64,000 nt of DNA from Mycobacterium shimoidei (GCA_002101905.1 LQPU01000026.1:1-64000); one strand, 5' to 3'; shown: positions 52,442-61,547, numbered from the stretch's first letter. Numbers and translations: made by a program. The notes: generated from the sequence alone by a model not told the origin.

Positions 52442-53226
52442 TCGATCTGGCATACGAGGACAGCGGGACCGGCGAGGCGGTCGTTTTCATCGCCGGACGC
52501 GGCGGCGCCGGACGCGGCTGGCATTTGCACCAGGTGCCGGCGTTCCTTGCCGCCGGCTACCGCGTCATCACCTTCGACAACCGGGGGATCGGCGCGACCG
52601 AACATGCCGACGGCTTCAACACGCAAACCATGGTCGCCGACACCGCAGCGTTGATCGAAGAGCTGGACGCGGCTCCGGCGCGGATCGTCGCGACGTCGAT
52701 GGGTGCCTACATTGCCCAGGAACTCATGCTGGCCAGGCCGGAACTGGTGAGCAACGCGGTGCTGATGGCCACCCGGGGCCGTCTGGACCGCACCCGCTCG
52801 TTCTTCTACGCCGCCGAGAGCGCGCTGGCCGCGTCGGGCGTGCAGCTGCCAGCCGAGTACGACGCAAAAGTCCGCATGCTGGAGAGCTTCTCGCCCAAGA
52901 CCCTGAACGACGACGCCGCCGTCGCCGACTGGATCGGGATGTTCACCATGTGGCCGATCAAGCTGACCCCCGGCCTGCGTTGCCAGCTTGACGTCGGACC
53001 GGGCACCAACCGGCTGCCCGCCTACCGGAACATCCAGCAGCCGGCGCTGGTGATCGGCTTCGCCGACGACGTGGTCACCCCGCCGCATTTGGGCCGCGAG
53101 GTCGCCGAAGCCCTACCCTGCGGGCGCTACCTGGAAATCGCCGACGCCGGCCACCTGGGATTCCTCGAGCGACCGCAGGCCGTCAACGCCGCGGCGCTGG
53201 ACTTCTTCGCCGAGACCTGGGTGTAG
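52438..53226 (+). CDS. bpoC: Alpha/beta hydrolase BpoC
   Basis: A 262-residue alpha/beta hydrolase of the haloperoxidase-like family, lacking cofactor. FIAGRGGAGRGWHLHQVPAF is the oxyanion loop; the nucleophile elbow is VATSMGAYIAQELM (Ser about 87), where Ala replaces the usual first Gly. Late GFADDVVTPP and DAGHLGFLERP supply the acid and histidine. By its place before menD it may act in menaquinone synthesis (SHCHC-synthase-like), as proposed for other men-linked hydrolases, but this is uncertain. GTG 52438 overlaps the DJ-1 gene stop. Confidence 0.92.
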   Translation: MIDLAYEDSGTGEAVVFIAGRGGAGRGWHLHQVPAFLAAGYRVITFDNRGIGATEHADGFNTQTMVADTAALIEELDAAPARIVATSMGAYIAQELMLARPELVSNAVLMATRGRLDRTRSFFYAAESALAASGVQLPAEYDAKVRMLESFSPKTLNDDAAVADWIGMFTMWPIKLTPGLRCQLDVGPGTNRLPAYRNIQQPALVIGFADDVVTPPHLGREVAEALPCGRYLEIADAGHLGFLERPQAVNAAALDFFAETWV

Positions 53227-53236
53227 CTAGCCTGTA

Positions 53237-54871
53237 GTGGTGAATCCCTCGACGACTCAGGCCTGCGTCGTCGTCGACGAGCTCATCCGCGGCGGGGTCC
53301 GCGATGTCGTGCTGTGCCCGGGTTCACGCAACGCGCCGCTGGCCTTTGCGCTGCAGGACGCCGACCGGGCCGGCCGGCTGCGGCTGCATGTGCGCATCGA
53401 CGAGCGCACCGCCGGCTACCTGGCCATCGGGCTGGCCATCGCCGCCGGCGCCCCGGTGTGCGTCGCGATGACGTCGGGCACCGCGGTGGCCAACCTCGGC
53501 CCCGCCGTGGTGGAGGCCAACTACGCCCGGGTGCCGCTGATCGTGTTGTCGGCCAACCGGCCCTACGAGTTGCTCGGCACCGGCGCCAACCAGACCATGG
53601 AGCAATTTGGCTACTTCGGCACCCAGGTCCGCGCCACCATCAGCCTCGGCCTGGCCGAAGACGCCCCTGAGCGGATGGACGTCTTCAACGCGATGTGGAG
53701 ATCGGCCACCTGCCGGGTGCTGGCGGCCGCCACCGGGGCTCGCACCGCCAACGCCGGGCCGGTGCACTTCGACATCCCGCTGCGTGAGCCGCTGGTGCCC
53801 GACCCCGAACCCGATCCCACCCCGCCCGGCCGTCCCGGCGGCAAGCCGTGGACCTACACGCCGGCGGTCAGCTTCGACCAGCCTCTTGACATCGACCTGA
53901 GCCGCGACACCGTCGTCGTCGCGGGCCACGGCGCCGGCGAGCACCCCAACCTGGCCGCGTTGCCCACCGTCGCCGAGCCCACCGCGCCGCCGGCGGCCAA
54001 CCCGCTGCACCCGCTGGCGCTGCGGCTGCTGCGCCCGCAGCAGGTGATCATGCTGGGCCGGCCCACCTTGCACCGCCCGGTGTCGGCGCTGCTGGCCGAC
54101 CCGTCGGTGCCGGTGTACGCGCTGACCACCGGGCCGCGCTGGCCGGACGTGTCGGGCAATTCGCAGGCCACCGGCACCCGCGCGGTCACCACCGGCGAGC
54201 CCAACCCGGCCTGGCTGCACCGCTGCGCCCAGGTGAACCGCCAGGCGATCGACGCGGTGCGCGGACAGCTCAAGGCGCACCCGCTGACCACCGGCCTGCA
54301 CGTGGCCGCCGCCGTCGCCGATGCGCTGCGGCCCGGCGATCAGCTCGTGCTGGGCGCCTCCAACCCGGTGCGCGACGCGGCGCTGGTCGGTCTCGCTTCC
54401 GCGAGGCATCGCGAAAAGATCACAGTGCGCTCCAACCGTGGCGTGGCCGGCATCGACGGCACGGTGTCCACCGCGATCGGTGCGGCGCTGGCCCATGACG
54501 GGCGCACCATCGCGCTGATCGGCGATCTGACTTTCGTGCACGACAGCTCCGGGTTGCTGATCGGGCCCACCGAGCCGATCCCGCAGCAGTTGACGATCGT
54601 GGTGTCCAACGACAACGGCGGCGGCATCTTCGAACTGCTCGAGCAGGGCGACCCGCGGTTCTCCGACGTATCGTCCCGCGTCTTCGGTACTCCGCACGAC
54701 GTCGACGTCGGGGCGCTGTGCCGGGCGTATCACGTGGATTCGCAGCAGATCGAGGTCGACCAGCTCGGTGCGGCGTTGGGCGAACCCGCCGCGGGCATGC
54801 GGGTGCTGGAGGTCAAGGCCGACCGATCCTCGCTGCGGCAACTGCACGCCGCCATCAAGGCCGCTTTATGA
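53237..54871 (+). CDS. menD: SEPHCHC synthase (menaquinone biosynthesis)
   Basis: MenD condenses isochorismate with 2-oxoglutarate using thiamine diphosphate, the first committed menaquinone step. The 544-residue protein has the ThDP Pyr-domain glutamate region [15 protein letters not shown] near residue 52, [20 protein letters not shown], and the PP-domain motif from [11 protein letters not shown] to NDNGGGIF near residues 430-460. The start is GTG 53237 ([15 protein letters not shown]), 10 bases after bpoC. The next gene overlaps its stop by 4 bases. Confidence 0.95.
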   Translation: MVNPSTTQACVVVDELIRGGVRDVVLCPGSRNAPLAFALQDADRAGRLRLHVRIDERTAGYLAIGLAIAAGAPVCVAMTSGTAVANLGPAVVEANYARVPLIVLSANRPYELLGTGANQTMEQFGYFGTQVRATISLGLAEDAPERMDVFNAMWRSATCRVLAAATGARTANAGPVHFDIPLREPLVPDPEPDPTPPGRPGGKPWTYTPAVSFDQPLDIDLSRDTVVVAGHGAGEHPNLAALPTVAEPTAPPAANPLHPLALRLLRPQQVIMLGRPTLHRPVSALLADPSVPVYALTTGPRWPDVSGNSQATGTRAVTTGEPNPAWLHRCAQVNRQAIDAVRGQLKAHPLTTGLHVAAAVADALRPGDQLVLGASNPVRDAALVGLASARHREKITVRSNRGVAGIDGTVSTAIGAALAHDGRTIALIGDLTFVHDSSGLLIGPTEPIPQQLTIVVSNDNGGGIFELLEQGDPRFSDVSSRVFGTPHDVDVGALCRAYHVDSQQIEVDQLGAALGEPAAGMRVLEVKADRSSLRQLHAAIKAAL

Positions 54872-55389
54872 GGAAGCGATTGAAAGCCTTGTGGCGCCTT
54901 CTGATTCACGGCTGGGACGGCGCCCCAGACACTCTGGCGCGGCGCATAGTGCGCTGGGCACGCATCGGCATCATGATCGTCGCCTGCCTGGTCACGCTGC
55001 AGTCGGTATTGCTGGTGGCCGGGGCGTGGCGCAATGACCTGTCGATCGAAAACAACATGGGGGTAGCGCAGGCCGAGGTGCTCAGCGCGGGGCCGCGGCG
55101 CTCCACGATCGAGTTCGTCACGCCCGACCGGGTCACCTACCGTCCAGAACTCGGTGTGCTCTACCCGTCCGAATTGGCAACGGGGATGCGGATTTACGTC
55201 GAATACGACAAGAAGAACCCCAACCTTGTGCGGGTCCAGCACCGCAACGCCAAGCTGGCGATCGTCCCGGCGGGATCTATCGCGGTGGTCGGATGGCTGG
55301 TTGCCGCGGGCGCGCTCGTCGGCCTGGTGCTGGTGGAAAAGCGGCTGGTCCGTCAGCCCAAAAGCTTGTCGAGCCAGTCCGAATACTGA
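54868..55389 (+). CDS. DUF3592-like membrane protein coupled to menD (Rv0556 type)
   Basis: A 173-residue protein with a basic, amphipathic N-terminus and two membrane helices ([20 protein letters not shown] near 33-52; [20 protein letters not shown] near 137-156) around an extracytoplasmic beta-rich domain ([16 protein letters not shown]), as in DUF3592 proteins. ATG 54868 overlaps the menD stop by 4 bases. Its 3' end overlaps the convergent DsbA-like gene by 37 bases. In M. tuberculosis the pimB/mgtA gene follows; here it does not. Confidence 0.83.
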   Translation: MRKRLKALWRLLIHGWDGAPDTLARRIVRWARIGIMIVACLVTLQSVLLVAGAWRNDLSIENNMGVAQAEVLSAGPRRSTIEFVTPDRVTYRPELGVLYPSELATGMRIYVEYDKKNPNLVRVQHRNAKLAIVPAGSIAVVGWLVAAGALVGLVLVEKRLVRQPKSLSSQSEY

Positions 55390-55985
55390 AGATCGACAAC
55401 AATTTCAGTATTCATATCGTAAACCGTTGGGGTACCTGGCTTCTCCGGGTTCTCGGCGTTGAGACGAGCTCTGTTGGCGTCGTTGACCACGTTGGTGTCG
55501 ACGGCGTTGTCGCCGGCGGTGATCCTGCCGGCCACCCACTCCGGAACGCCGCTTTCGCGGGCCATCGCTGCGATGTCGTCATCGGTCGGGCCGTCGGGAC
55601 TGCGGTGGCGGTAAAGGTCTTGCACGAACGCCTGATACGCCGCCGGCGAGGTCATGGGGTCGGCGGCCAAGAACAGCGCATTGGTCATCCGGGCGGACGC
55701 GTCATTGTTGTGTTTGGCGTCGAGAAAGGTCAGCCAGCGATACGTGACCGCCAACCGGCCGTCGTCCAGCGCGCCGGCAATCCGGTCGCCATCCTTCGCC
55801 TCAAGCTCGGCGCAGTGCGGGCATTGCGGCTCGCAGAAGATCTCCAACTGCACGGGGGCGTCGGGTCTCCCGACCAGTACGCCATTGCCGTCGCCGGTGC
55901 GCGTGACATCGGCGTGCGCCGTGCCGGCACCAAACAGGAGCGAACATAGCGCCGCCAGGACGCCCAGCCAGAACCGCATGGTCAT
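55353..55985 (-). CDS. Exported DsbA-like thiol-disulfide protein
   Basis: A 210-residue protein with a Sec signal (FWLGVLAALCSLLFGAGTAH, cut near AHA). The DsbA/thioredoxin-like domain has the redox motif FCEPQCPHCAELE: CPHC near residues 55-58 with an additional cysteine five residues earlier. The helical insertion and the cis-Pro-type PGTPTVYDMNTEI follow. It may oxidise or fold exported proteins. ATG 55985 is chosen; ATG 55979 is also possible. It ends inside the convergent DUF3592-like gene. It lies where pimB/mgtA would be in M. tuberculosis. Confidence 0.83.
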   Translation of the reverse strand: MTMRFWLGVLAALCSLLFGAGTAHADVTRTGDGNGVLVGRPDAPVQLEIFCEPQCPHCAELEAKDGDRIAGALDDGRLAVTYRWLTFLDAKHNNDASARMTNALFLAADPMTSPAAYQAFVQDLYRHRSPDGPTDDDIAAMARESGVPEWVAGRITAGDNAVDTNVVNDANRARLNAENPEKPGTPTVYDMNTEIVVDLQYSDWLDKLLG

Positions 55986-56017
55986 CGTTCGCACGTCGCT
56001 ACCGTACCGGTGCGCTG

Positions 56018-56842
56018 TTATCCCTGGGCCAGCACCGCGACCGGCTGCCACTCCTCCCAGGTGCGCAACCGGTTCTCGTAGTCCGTCCGGGCGAGCTGCA
56101 GCGGCGCCGCACCGAAAAACACCCGCAGCGGCGGCTGCTCGGCGTCGACCACCTTCATCAGCGCGACCGCCGAGGCCTTCGGATCGCCCGGCGCCGACCA
56201 TCGCCGGCTGCGTTCCGCGTCCACCGCAGCGTGGACGTCGGCGTACGCGGGAAGCCGCTCGGCGCTGCGCGACGACGACCCGGGCCAGTCGGTGTCGTAG
56301 CTGGCCGGCTCGATCAGGGTGACGTGGATCCCAAACGGCGCAACCTCGAAAGCCAGCGACTGCGAGAAGCCCTCCAGCGCCCACTTCGAGGCGTGGTAGA
56401 TCCCGACGTCGGCGAACGCCGTGATCCCCCCGATCGACGAGACCTGAATGATGTGGCCGCTGCGTTGCTCGCGTAGATAGGGCAGCGCGGCCTGGGTGAT
56501 CCACAGCGCGCCGAACACATTGGTCTCGAACTGGTCGCGCGCATCCTGTTCGGACAGTTCCTCGATGAAACCGAATTGGCCGTAGCCGGCATTGTTGACA
56601 ACGACGTCGAGCCGGCCGAAGTGATCGTGCGCCCGCTGAACCGCCGCGAAATCCGCGTCTCGGTCGGTGACGTCCAACTGGATCGGCAACAGCGCATCGC
56701 CGTATTGCTCGGCCAGGTCGGCCAGGGTGTCAAGATTGCGCGCGGTGGCGGCCACCTTGTCGCCGCGCTGCAATGCGGCAACCGTCCATTCCCGTCCGAA
56801 GCCGCGCGAGGTACCGGTGATAAACCAAACTTTGTCACTCAC
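56018..56842 (-). CDS. Short-chain dehydrogenase/reductase
   Basis: A 274-residue classical SDR: cofactor motif [11 protein letters not shown] (residues 9-19), [10 protein letters not shown] near 84-93, catalytic serine in IIQVSSIGG and [18 protein letters not shown]. It belongs to the large oxidoreductase group with a variable C-terminal substrate loop ([16 protein letters not shown]). GTG 56842 is used; the frame runs on but out of family. It is divergent from menG, 69 bases apart, and 32 bases upstream of the DsbA-like gene, so it may be cotranscribed with it. Confidence 0.87.
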   Translation of the reverse strand: MSDKVWFITGTSRGFGREWTVAALQRGDKVAATARNLDTLADLAEQYGDALLPIQLDVTDRDADFAAVQRAHDHFGRLDVVVNNAGYGQFGFIEELSEQDARDQFETNVFGALWITQAALPYLREQRSGHIIQVSSIGGITAFADVGIYHASKWALEGFSQSLAFEVAPFGIHVTLIEPASYDTDWPGSSSRSAERLPAYADVHAAVDAERSRRWSAPGDPKASAVALMKVVDAEQPPLRVFFGAAPLQLARTDYENRLRTWEEWQPVAVLAQG

Positions 56843-56898
56843 GCAGCCATCCAACGCCGACGGCGACACCGCATTCCCGCAATGGGCGACTTCACAGG

Positions 56899-56904
56899 TA
56901 GCGT
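56899..56904 (+). promoter_or_regulatory. Candidate -10 element of leaderless menG
   Basis: TAGCGT fits TANNNT and ends 7 bases before GTG 56912; no good -35 is seen. It would give a transcript starting at or next to the start codon. Confidence 0.4.
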
Positions 56905-56911
56905 CGGCGTC

Positions 56912-57598
56912 GTGAGCCGCGCGAGCCTGGACAAGGATCCCCGCGAAGTCGCGTCGATGTTCGACGGCGTCGCGCGCCGCTACGACTTGACCAACACCGT
57001 GCTGTCGCTGGGTCAGGACCGCTACTGGCGACGCGCCACCCGCTCGGCGCTGCAGCTCAACGCCGGCGAGAAGGTGCTGGACCTGGCCGCCGGCACCGCG
57101 GTGTCCACGGTGGAGCTGGCCAAGTCCGGGGCGCGGTGCGTGGCGGCGGACTTCTCGGTGGGCATGCTCGCCGCGGGCCGGGGGAGGCATGTTCCTAAGG
57201 TCGCCGCGGACGCTACCCGATTGCCCTTCGGCGACAACATCTTTGACGCCGTGACAATCAGCTTCGGGCTGCGCAATATCGCCGCCCGTGACACGGCGCT
57301 ACGCGAGATGGCCCGGGTCACCCGCCCCGGCGGCCGACTGGTGGTGTGCGAATTCTCCACTCCCACAAACGGTGTGTTCGCCACCGTGTACAAGGAATAC
57401 CTGATGCGGGCGCTGCCTCGGGTAGCCCGTGCGGTGTCGAGCAATCCTGAGGCGTATGTCTATCTGGCCGAGTCGATCCGGGCCTGGCCCGACCAGGCCA
57501 CCCTGGCGCATCAGATATCGGCGGCCGGTTGGTCAGCGGTGCGCTGGCGCAACCTGACCGGCGGGATCGTCGCCCTGCACGCCGCCTACAAGCGCTAG
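56912..57598 (+). CDS. menG: Demethylmenaquinone methyltransferase
   Basis: The UbiE/MenG enzyme methylates demethylmenaquinone with SAM, the last ring step. The 228-residue protein begins [20 protein letters not shown], then [20 protein letters not shown] (SAM motif near 50-69), [11 protein letters not shown] and the [16 protein letters not shown] strand. The GTG 56912 start is the family one; M. tuberculosis names it menH/ubiE. It is divergent from the SDR gene and converges on an F420-reductase gene across a hairpin. Confidence 0.94.
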   Translation: MSRASLDKDPREVASMFDGVARRYDLTNTVLSLGQDRYWRRATRSALQLNAGEKVLDLAAGTAVSTVELAKSGARCVAADFSVGMLAAGRGRHVPKVAADATRLPFGDNIFDAVTISFGLRNIAARDTALREMARVTRPGGRLVVCEFSTPTNGVFATVYKEYLMRALPRVARAVSSNPEAYVYLAESIRAWPDQATLAHQISAAGWSAVRWRNLTGGIVALHAAYKR

Positions 57599-57620
57599 CC
57601 CCGGTCGACGACCACTGCAT

Positions 57621-57674
57621 CCCGCGCCATCCCGCGCCGTCCCCGCGCCGTCCCCGCGCCGTCCCCGCGCCGAG
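57621..57674. repeat. Tandem CCCGCGCCGTC units after menG
   Basis: Five near-identical units of 10-11 bases (CCCGCGCCAT, then CCCGCGCCGTC three times and a changed last one) lie just after the menG stop. They run into the left arm of the hairpin at 57667. Confidence 0.8.
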
Positions 57675-57732
57675 TGTGGGGGTTATGGCGAATATTTCGC
57701 GACTTTTCGACCAAAGGCCCCACGCTCGGCGC
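57667..57732. terminator. Inverted repeat between convergent menG and F420-reductase genes
   Basis: GCGCCGAGTGTGGGG (57667-57681) and CCCCACGCTCGGCGC (57718-57732) pair over 15 bases with one G-U pair. The loop has its own small hairpin GCGAA/TTCGC. Placed between two convergent genes it may end both transcripts. Confidence 0.55.
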
Positions 57733-57736
57733 TACG

Positions 57737-58192
57737 TCAGCTGGCCACCGGGTCGAGTCGGAATACCGCAATCCGGCCGGCCAGCGCCTCGACTTCGTCG
57801 GGTGTGCCCTGCTGAACCAGGCCGGCGCGTTTCAGGAAGCTGACGCCGACCGGCACCTCGACCGGAAACGCTCGCAGCACCGGCCGGGCGTCTTCGGGAG
57901 TTAACTCGACGATGTTGACCCACCGCGACTTTCGGCCCTTGGACAACGTTCCCGACCCGGCGGCGCGGGCGTTGAGCACCCAGTCGGCGCCCGGGTAGCC
58001 GGCGACGGTGTAGAGGCGGCCGTTCAGCGTGAACGGTGTCATCGGTGTGCTGCGCGGCTTCCCGGTCTTGCGGCCCGGGACCGTCAACACCTGCGGTGGA
58101 CCCGTAGGGATGCCGAGCCGTTGCATCGTGATCATGGCCTTGTTGGTCAGCTTGAGCCAGCGCGGAGGCTTCGGGTTCGACGTCGAAGTCAT
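57737..58192 (-). CDS. F420H2-dependent nitroreductase-type protein
   Basis: A 151-residue split beta-barrel protein. VLTVPGRKTGKPRSTPMTPF (about 36-55) is the F420-contact region and VAGYPGADWVLNARAAGSG (about 63-81) the core motif. It is more distant from the pair at 20 kb than those are from each other. ATG 58192 lies 6 bases from a good promoter, so the gene is leaderless. Family members act on quinones, nitro compounds or carbonyls; substrate unknown. Confidence 0.87.
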   Translation of the reverse strand: MTSTSNPKPPRWLKLTNKAMITMQRLGIPTGPPQVLTVPGRKTGKPRSTPMTPFTLNGRLYTVAGYPGADWVLNARAAGSGTLSKGRKSRWVNIVELTPEDARPVLRAFPVEVPVGVSFLKRAGLVQQGTPDEVEALAGRIAVFRLDPVAS

Positions 58193-58198
58193 GCACTA

Positions 58199-58227
58199 CG
58201 AATATCAAGGCCCCTGATATATGTCAA
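58199..58227 (-). promoter_or_regulatory. Leaderless promoter of the F420-reductase gene
   Basis: On the minus strand a perfect -35, TTGACA (58222-58227), a 17-base spacer and the -10 TATTCG (58199-58204) end 6 bases before ATG 58192. Transcription from +7 would begin at the start codon. Confidence 0.6.
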
Positions 58228-58254
58228 CCCTCCTGATAAGCCCCGCCCGACCAC

Positions 58255-58316
58255 CGCGAGCGGGCGCAGTTGTACGCCAGCTGCGGCGTGTCGGCGTACG
58301 AACACGCCCGCTCGCG
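58255..58316. repeat. Nested inverted repeat downstream of menJ
   Basis: CGCGAGCGGGCG (58255-58266) and its exact complement (58305-58316) form a 12-base stem; inside, GTACGCC (58272-58278) and GGCGTAC (58293-58299) form a second stem. It is between menJ and the next minus-strand gene. Confidence 0.75.
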
Positions 58317-58319
58317 CCT

Positions 58320-58336
58320 AAAAGAGGGGGCCCCTC
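58320..58336 (-). terminator. Rho-independent-like terminator of menJ
   Basis: On the minus strand, 2 bases after the menJ stop, GAGGGG and CCCCTC form a palindrome followed by TTTT. The loop is very short, so a 5-base stem with a 3-base loop is the likely form. Confidence 0.45.
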
Positions 58337-58338
58337 CC

Positions 58339-59556
58339 TCAGCTGAAGGGTTTTCGGCGATCCACGAGACGTGAGAGCCGCCCGCCGCGGCGCCATACCC
58401 GCGCCACCCAGTCGGCGTCGTCGTCGGTCACCAGGTTTCCCATCACCCGCACGGCAATACTCATCAGTTTGGTCGAACGCATCGCGACAGGCCCAATGGC
58501 GGGCAAAAACGGTGGGAACGTCAGCAAGGCCAGCCGCCGCGCCACCGAGAACGCACGCCCGTAATGGGATTGCAGCACCCACGGCCACACCCGCGACAGG
58601 TCACCCTGGCCCAACAGCTCGACGGCCAGCCGCCCGCTCTCCAGCCCGTAGTCGATGCCCTCGCCGTTCAACGGGTTGACGCAGGCTGCGGCGTCGCCGA
58701 TCAGCATCCAGTTCGGCCCGGCCACCCCCGACACCGCGCCGCCCATCGGCAGCAGCGCCGAGGTCACCGCGCGGGGCTCCCCGGTGAACCCCCACTCGTC
58801 GCGGCGCAGGTCGGCGTAATAGGACATCAGCGGCCGCAAAGCCAGCTCGGCGGGTCGCTTCGAGGTCGACAGCGCACCCACGCCGATGTTCACCTCGCCG
58901 TTGCCCAGCGGGAAGATCCAGCCATAGCCTGGCAGCACCGCGCCGTCGGGGGAGCGCAGTTCCAGATGCGACGTCAGCCACGGTTCCTCGCTGCGCGGGG
59001 TGGCCAGATATCCGCGAGCGGCGATCCCATACACCGTCTCCCGATGCCAGCGCCGTCCCAACACCCGTCCCAACGGTGAGCGCGCGCCGTCGGCCACCAC
59101 CAGCCAGCGGCAACCCACCTCAACGCCGTCGGCCAGCACTACCGAACCTACCCGGCCAGCCGAATCATGATGGACACCAACAACTTTTACGCCGAGGCGC
59201 ATGCGTGCACCGGCATCCTCGGCGACTTTGCGGATCCGGTCATCCAATTCCACCCGCGCCACCGCGCTGCCGGTCGACGGGAACGACGGCCCCGGCCAGT
59301 CGACCTCCACCGAGCTGCCGAACCCGCTCATCCGCAGGCCCCGATGCCGGATCCGGGCATCCAGCCACTCGCCCAGCCCCAGCCGCTCCAGTTCGGCGAC
59401 CGCGCGCGGGGTCAACCCGTCGCCGCAGGACTTGTCGCGGGGGAAGTTCGCGGAGTCGATGACGAGCACGTCGTGGCCGGCCCGGGCGGCCCAGGCCGCC
59501 GCCGCTGATCCGGCCGGTCCGGCGCCCACCACCACCAGGTCGGCGTTGCTGCGCAT
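58339..59556 (-). CDS. menJ: Menaquinone beta-isoprenyl reductase (geranylgeranyl reductase family)
   Basis: MenJ hydrogenates the second (beta) isoprene unit of menaquinone. The 405-residue FAD protein has the dinucleotide motif VVVGAGPAGSAAAAWAA at residues 8-24, FPRDKSCGDGLTPRAVAELE (the CGDG substrate motif) near 38-57 and LIGDAAACVNPLNGEGIDYG near 287-306. ATG 59556 is used, placed 7 bases from a CATACT -10; GTG 59562 is an alternative. It is divergent from grcC1, 21 bases away, with overlapping -10 elements. Confidence 0.92.
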   Translation of the reverse strand: MRSNADLVVVGAGPAGSAAAAWAARAGHDVLVIDSANFPRDKSCGDGLTPRAVAELERLGLGEWLDARIRHRGLRMSGFGSSVEVDWPGPSFPSTGSAVARVELDDRIRKVAEDAGARMRLGVKVVGVHHDSAGRVGSVVLADGVEVGCRWLVVADGARSPLGRVLGRRWHRETVYGIAARGYLATPRSEEPWLTSHLELRSPDGAVLPGYGWIFPLGNGEVNIGVGALSTSKRPAELALRPLMSYYADLRRDEWGFTGEPRAVTSALLPMGGAVSGVAGPNWMLIGDAAACVNPLNGEGIDYGLESGRLAVELLGQGDLSRVWPWVLQSHYGRAFSVARRLALLTFPPFLPAIGPVAMRSTKLMSIAVRVMGNLVTDDDADWVARVWRRGGRLSRLVDRRKPFS

Positions 59557-59563
59557 GCTCACC

Positions 59564-59571
59564 AGTATGTT
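59564..59571. promoter_or_regulatory. Overlapping divergent -10 elements of menJ and grcC1
   Basis: The 8 bases AGTATGTT read TATGTT on the plus strand (59566-59571), 6 bases before GTG 59578, and CATACT on the minus strand (59564-59569), 7 bases before ATG 59556. Both genes would be leaderless and could not be started at the same moment. -35 elements are weak. Confidence 0.5.
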
Positions 59572-59577
59572 GGTCGC

Positions 59578-60585
59578 GTGAGGACTCCGGCGACTGTGGT
59601 GGCGGGCGTCGACCTCGGCGACGCCGGATTCGCGGCCGCGGTGCGCGACGGCGTCGACCGGATCGAGCAGCTGATGGAGACCGAGCTGCGCGGCGCCGAC
59701 GGCCTGATGACCGAGGCCGTGCTGCACCTGTTCGAGGCCGGCGGCAAACGCTTCCGCCCGCTGTTCACCGTGCTGTCCGCGCAATTGGGGCCCAATCCGG
59801 ACTCCGATGAGGTGACGATCGCCGGCGCGGTCATCGAGCTGGTGCACCTGGCGACGCTGTATCACGACGACGTAATGGACGAGGCCGAGGTTCGCCGCGG
59901 CGCGCAAAGCGCCAACGCGCGGTGGAGCAACAACATCGCGATCCTGGCCGGCGACTACCTCTTTGCGACGGCCTCGCGGCTGGTGTCGCGGCTCGGGCCG
60001 GAGGCGGTGCGGGTGATCGCCGAGACGTTCGCTCAACTGGTGACCGGGCAGATGCGCGAAACACGCGGCGCCGCAGGTGATGTGGATCCCATCGAGCATT
60101 ACCTGAAGGTGGTGCACGAGAAGACGGCTTGCCTGATCGGCGCGGCGGGGCGGTTCGGCGCGATGTTCTCCGGCGCCGCCGACGATCAGGTTGAGCGGCT
60201 GGCCCGCCTCGGCAACATCGTCGGCACCGCGTTCCAGATCTCCGACGACATCATCGACATCGACAGCGACCCCGACGAGTCCGGCAAACTGCCCGGCACC
60301 GACCTGCGAGAAGGCGTGCACACCCTGCCGGTGCTCTATGCGCTGCGGGAAACCGGGCCCGAGGCTGATCGGCTGCGCGAGTTGCTGGTGGGCCCGGTCG
60401 TCGACGACGCGGTGCTGGCGGAGGCGTTGCGGCTGCTGCGGGGATCGACGGGCATCGCCAAGGCGAAAGAGACCGTGGCGCGGTATGCGGCGCAGGCCCG
60501 CGACGAGCTGGCTGCCCTGCCTGACCTGCCCGGTCGCGGCGCACTGGCTTCCCTGGTCGACTACACCATCACCCGACACGGCTGA
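59578..60585 (+). CDS. grcC1: Polyprenyl diphosphate synthase GrcC1
   Basis: A 335-residue trans-prenyltransferase that builds the polyprenyl chain, probably the side chain for MenA. The first Asp-rich motif is YHDDVMDEAEVRRGA near residues 97-111 and the second is QISDDIIDIDSDPDESGKLP near 221-240. GGKRFRPLFTVLSAQ is the conserved opening near 56-70. GTG 59578 gives the usual length. It is divergent from menJ. Chain length cannot be read reliably. Confidence 0.94.
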   Translation: MRTPATVVAGVDLGDAGFAAAVRDGVDRIEQLMETELRGADGLMTEAVLHLFEAGGKRFRPLFTVLSAQLGPNPDSDEVTIAGAVIELVHLATLYHDDVMDEAEVRRGAQSANARWSNNIAILAGDYLFATASRLVSRLGPEAVRVIAETFAQLVTGQMRETRGAAGDVDPIEHYLKVVHEKTACLIGAAGRFGAMFSGAADDQVERLARLGNIVGTAFQISDDIIDIDSDPDESGKLPGTDLREGVHTLPVLYALRETGPEADRLRELLVGPVVDDAVLAEALRLLRGSTGIAKAKETVARYAAQARDELAALPDLPGRGALASLVDYTITRHG

Positions 60586-60655
60586 GCGCGCGGAACCTGG
60601 CGGCTCATCTTAAGCGTTTAATAAAAGAGTCCCAGGTGTTCGTAGGAGGGAAGCT

Positions 60656-61519
60656 GTGACCTGGCATCCGCATCGCAACACGTTCAAGACGTTTGCGCTG
60701 TTGTTCGGCATGTCGCTGCTGATCGTGCTGGTCGGCAGGCTGTTCGGCCCCACTTGGATGTGGATGGCGGTGCTGTTCGCCGTCGGCATGAACGTCTACA
60801 CCTACTTCAACAGCGACAAACTGGCGCTGCGCGCAATGCACGCCCAGCCGGTCTCCGAGGTGCAAGCGCCCGCGATGTACCGGATCGTGCGCGAGTTGGC
60901 CACTGCCGCGCATCAGCCGATGCCGCGGCTCTACATCAGCGACACGGCCGCGCCCAACGCGTTTGCCACCGGCCGCAATCCGCGCAACGCCGCGGTGTGC
61001 TGTACCACCGGGATTCTGCGCATTCTCGACGAGCGTGAGCTGCGCGCAGTGCTGGGCCATGAACTGTCTCACGTGTACAACCGTGACATCTTGATCTCGT
61101 GTGTGGCCGGCGCGCTGGCGTCGGTGATCACCGGGTTGGCCAACATGGCTCTGTGGGCCGGCATGCTCGGTGGCGGCAACCGCGACGGCGGCAATCCCTT
61201 TGCGCTGCTGCTGGTTTCGTTGCTGGGCCCGGTCGCTGCGACGGTCATCAGGCTGGCGGTGTCTCGTTCCCGCGAATACCAGGCCGACCAGTCCGGCGCG
61301 GTGCTGACCGGTGATCCGTTGGCGTTGGCGTCGGCGTTGCGCAAGATTTCCGGCGGTGTGCAGATGGCGCCGCTTCCGCCCGAGCCGCAGTTGGCCAGCC
61401 AGGCCCACCTGATGATCGCCAACCCGTTCCGCGCGGGTGAGCGGCTCGGGTCGCTGTTTTCGACGCACCCGCCGATCGAAGACCGGATCCGCCGGCTTGA
61501 GCGCATGGCCCGCGGCTAA
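60656..61519 (+). CDS. htpX: Membrane zinc metalloprotease HtpX
   Basis: A 287-residue M48-family protease for membrane protein quality control. Two N-terminal membrane helices ([20 protein letters not shown] near 12-31 and the next) and two after the active site. The zinc motif [10 protein letters not shown] (HExxH) is near residues 136-145, and [10 protein letters not shown] supplies the third ligand Glu. The end [14 protein letters not shown] is typical. GTG 60656 has GTAGGAGGG upstream. Confidence 0.95.
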   Translation: MTWHPHRNTFKTFALLFGMSLLIVLVGRLFGPTWMWMAVLFAVGMNVYTYFNSDKLALRAMHAQPVSEVQAPAMYRIVRELATAAHQPMPRLYISDTAAPNAFATGRNPRNAAVCCTTGILRILDERELRAVLGHELSHVYNRDILISCVAGALASVITGLANMALWAGMLGGGNRDGGNPFALLLVSLLGPVAATVIRLAVSRSREYQADQSGAVLTGDPLALASALRKISGGVQMAPLPPEPQLASQAHLMIANPFRAGERLGSLFSTHPPIEDRIRRLERMARG

Positions 61520-61547
61520 ACCCGGCTGGGTCGCGGTTCTGGTCCTC

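Noticed and set aside
53324-54847. Minus-strand frame of 507 codons opposite menD.
   Set aside because: A shadow of menD codon bias; no motif, no ribosome site.
58339-60579. One continuous minus-strand frame of 746 codons over menJ and grcC1.
   Set aside because: Only the part up to 59556 is family-like. The rest is the antisense of grcC1, open because of high GC content.
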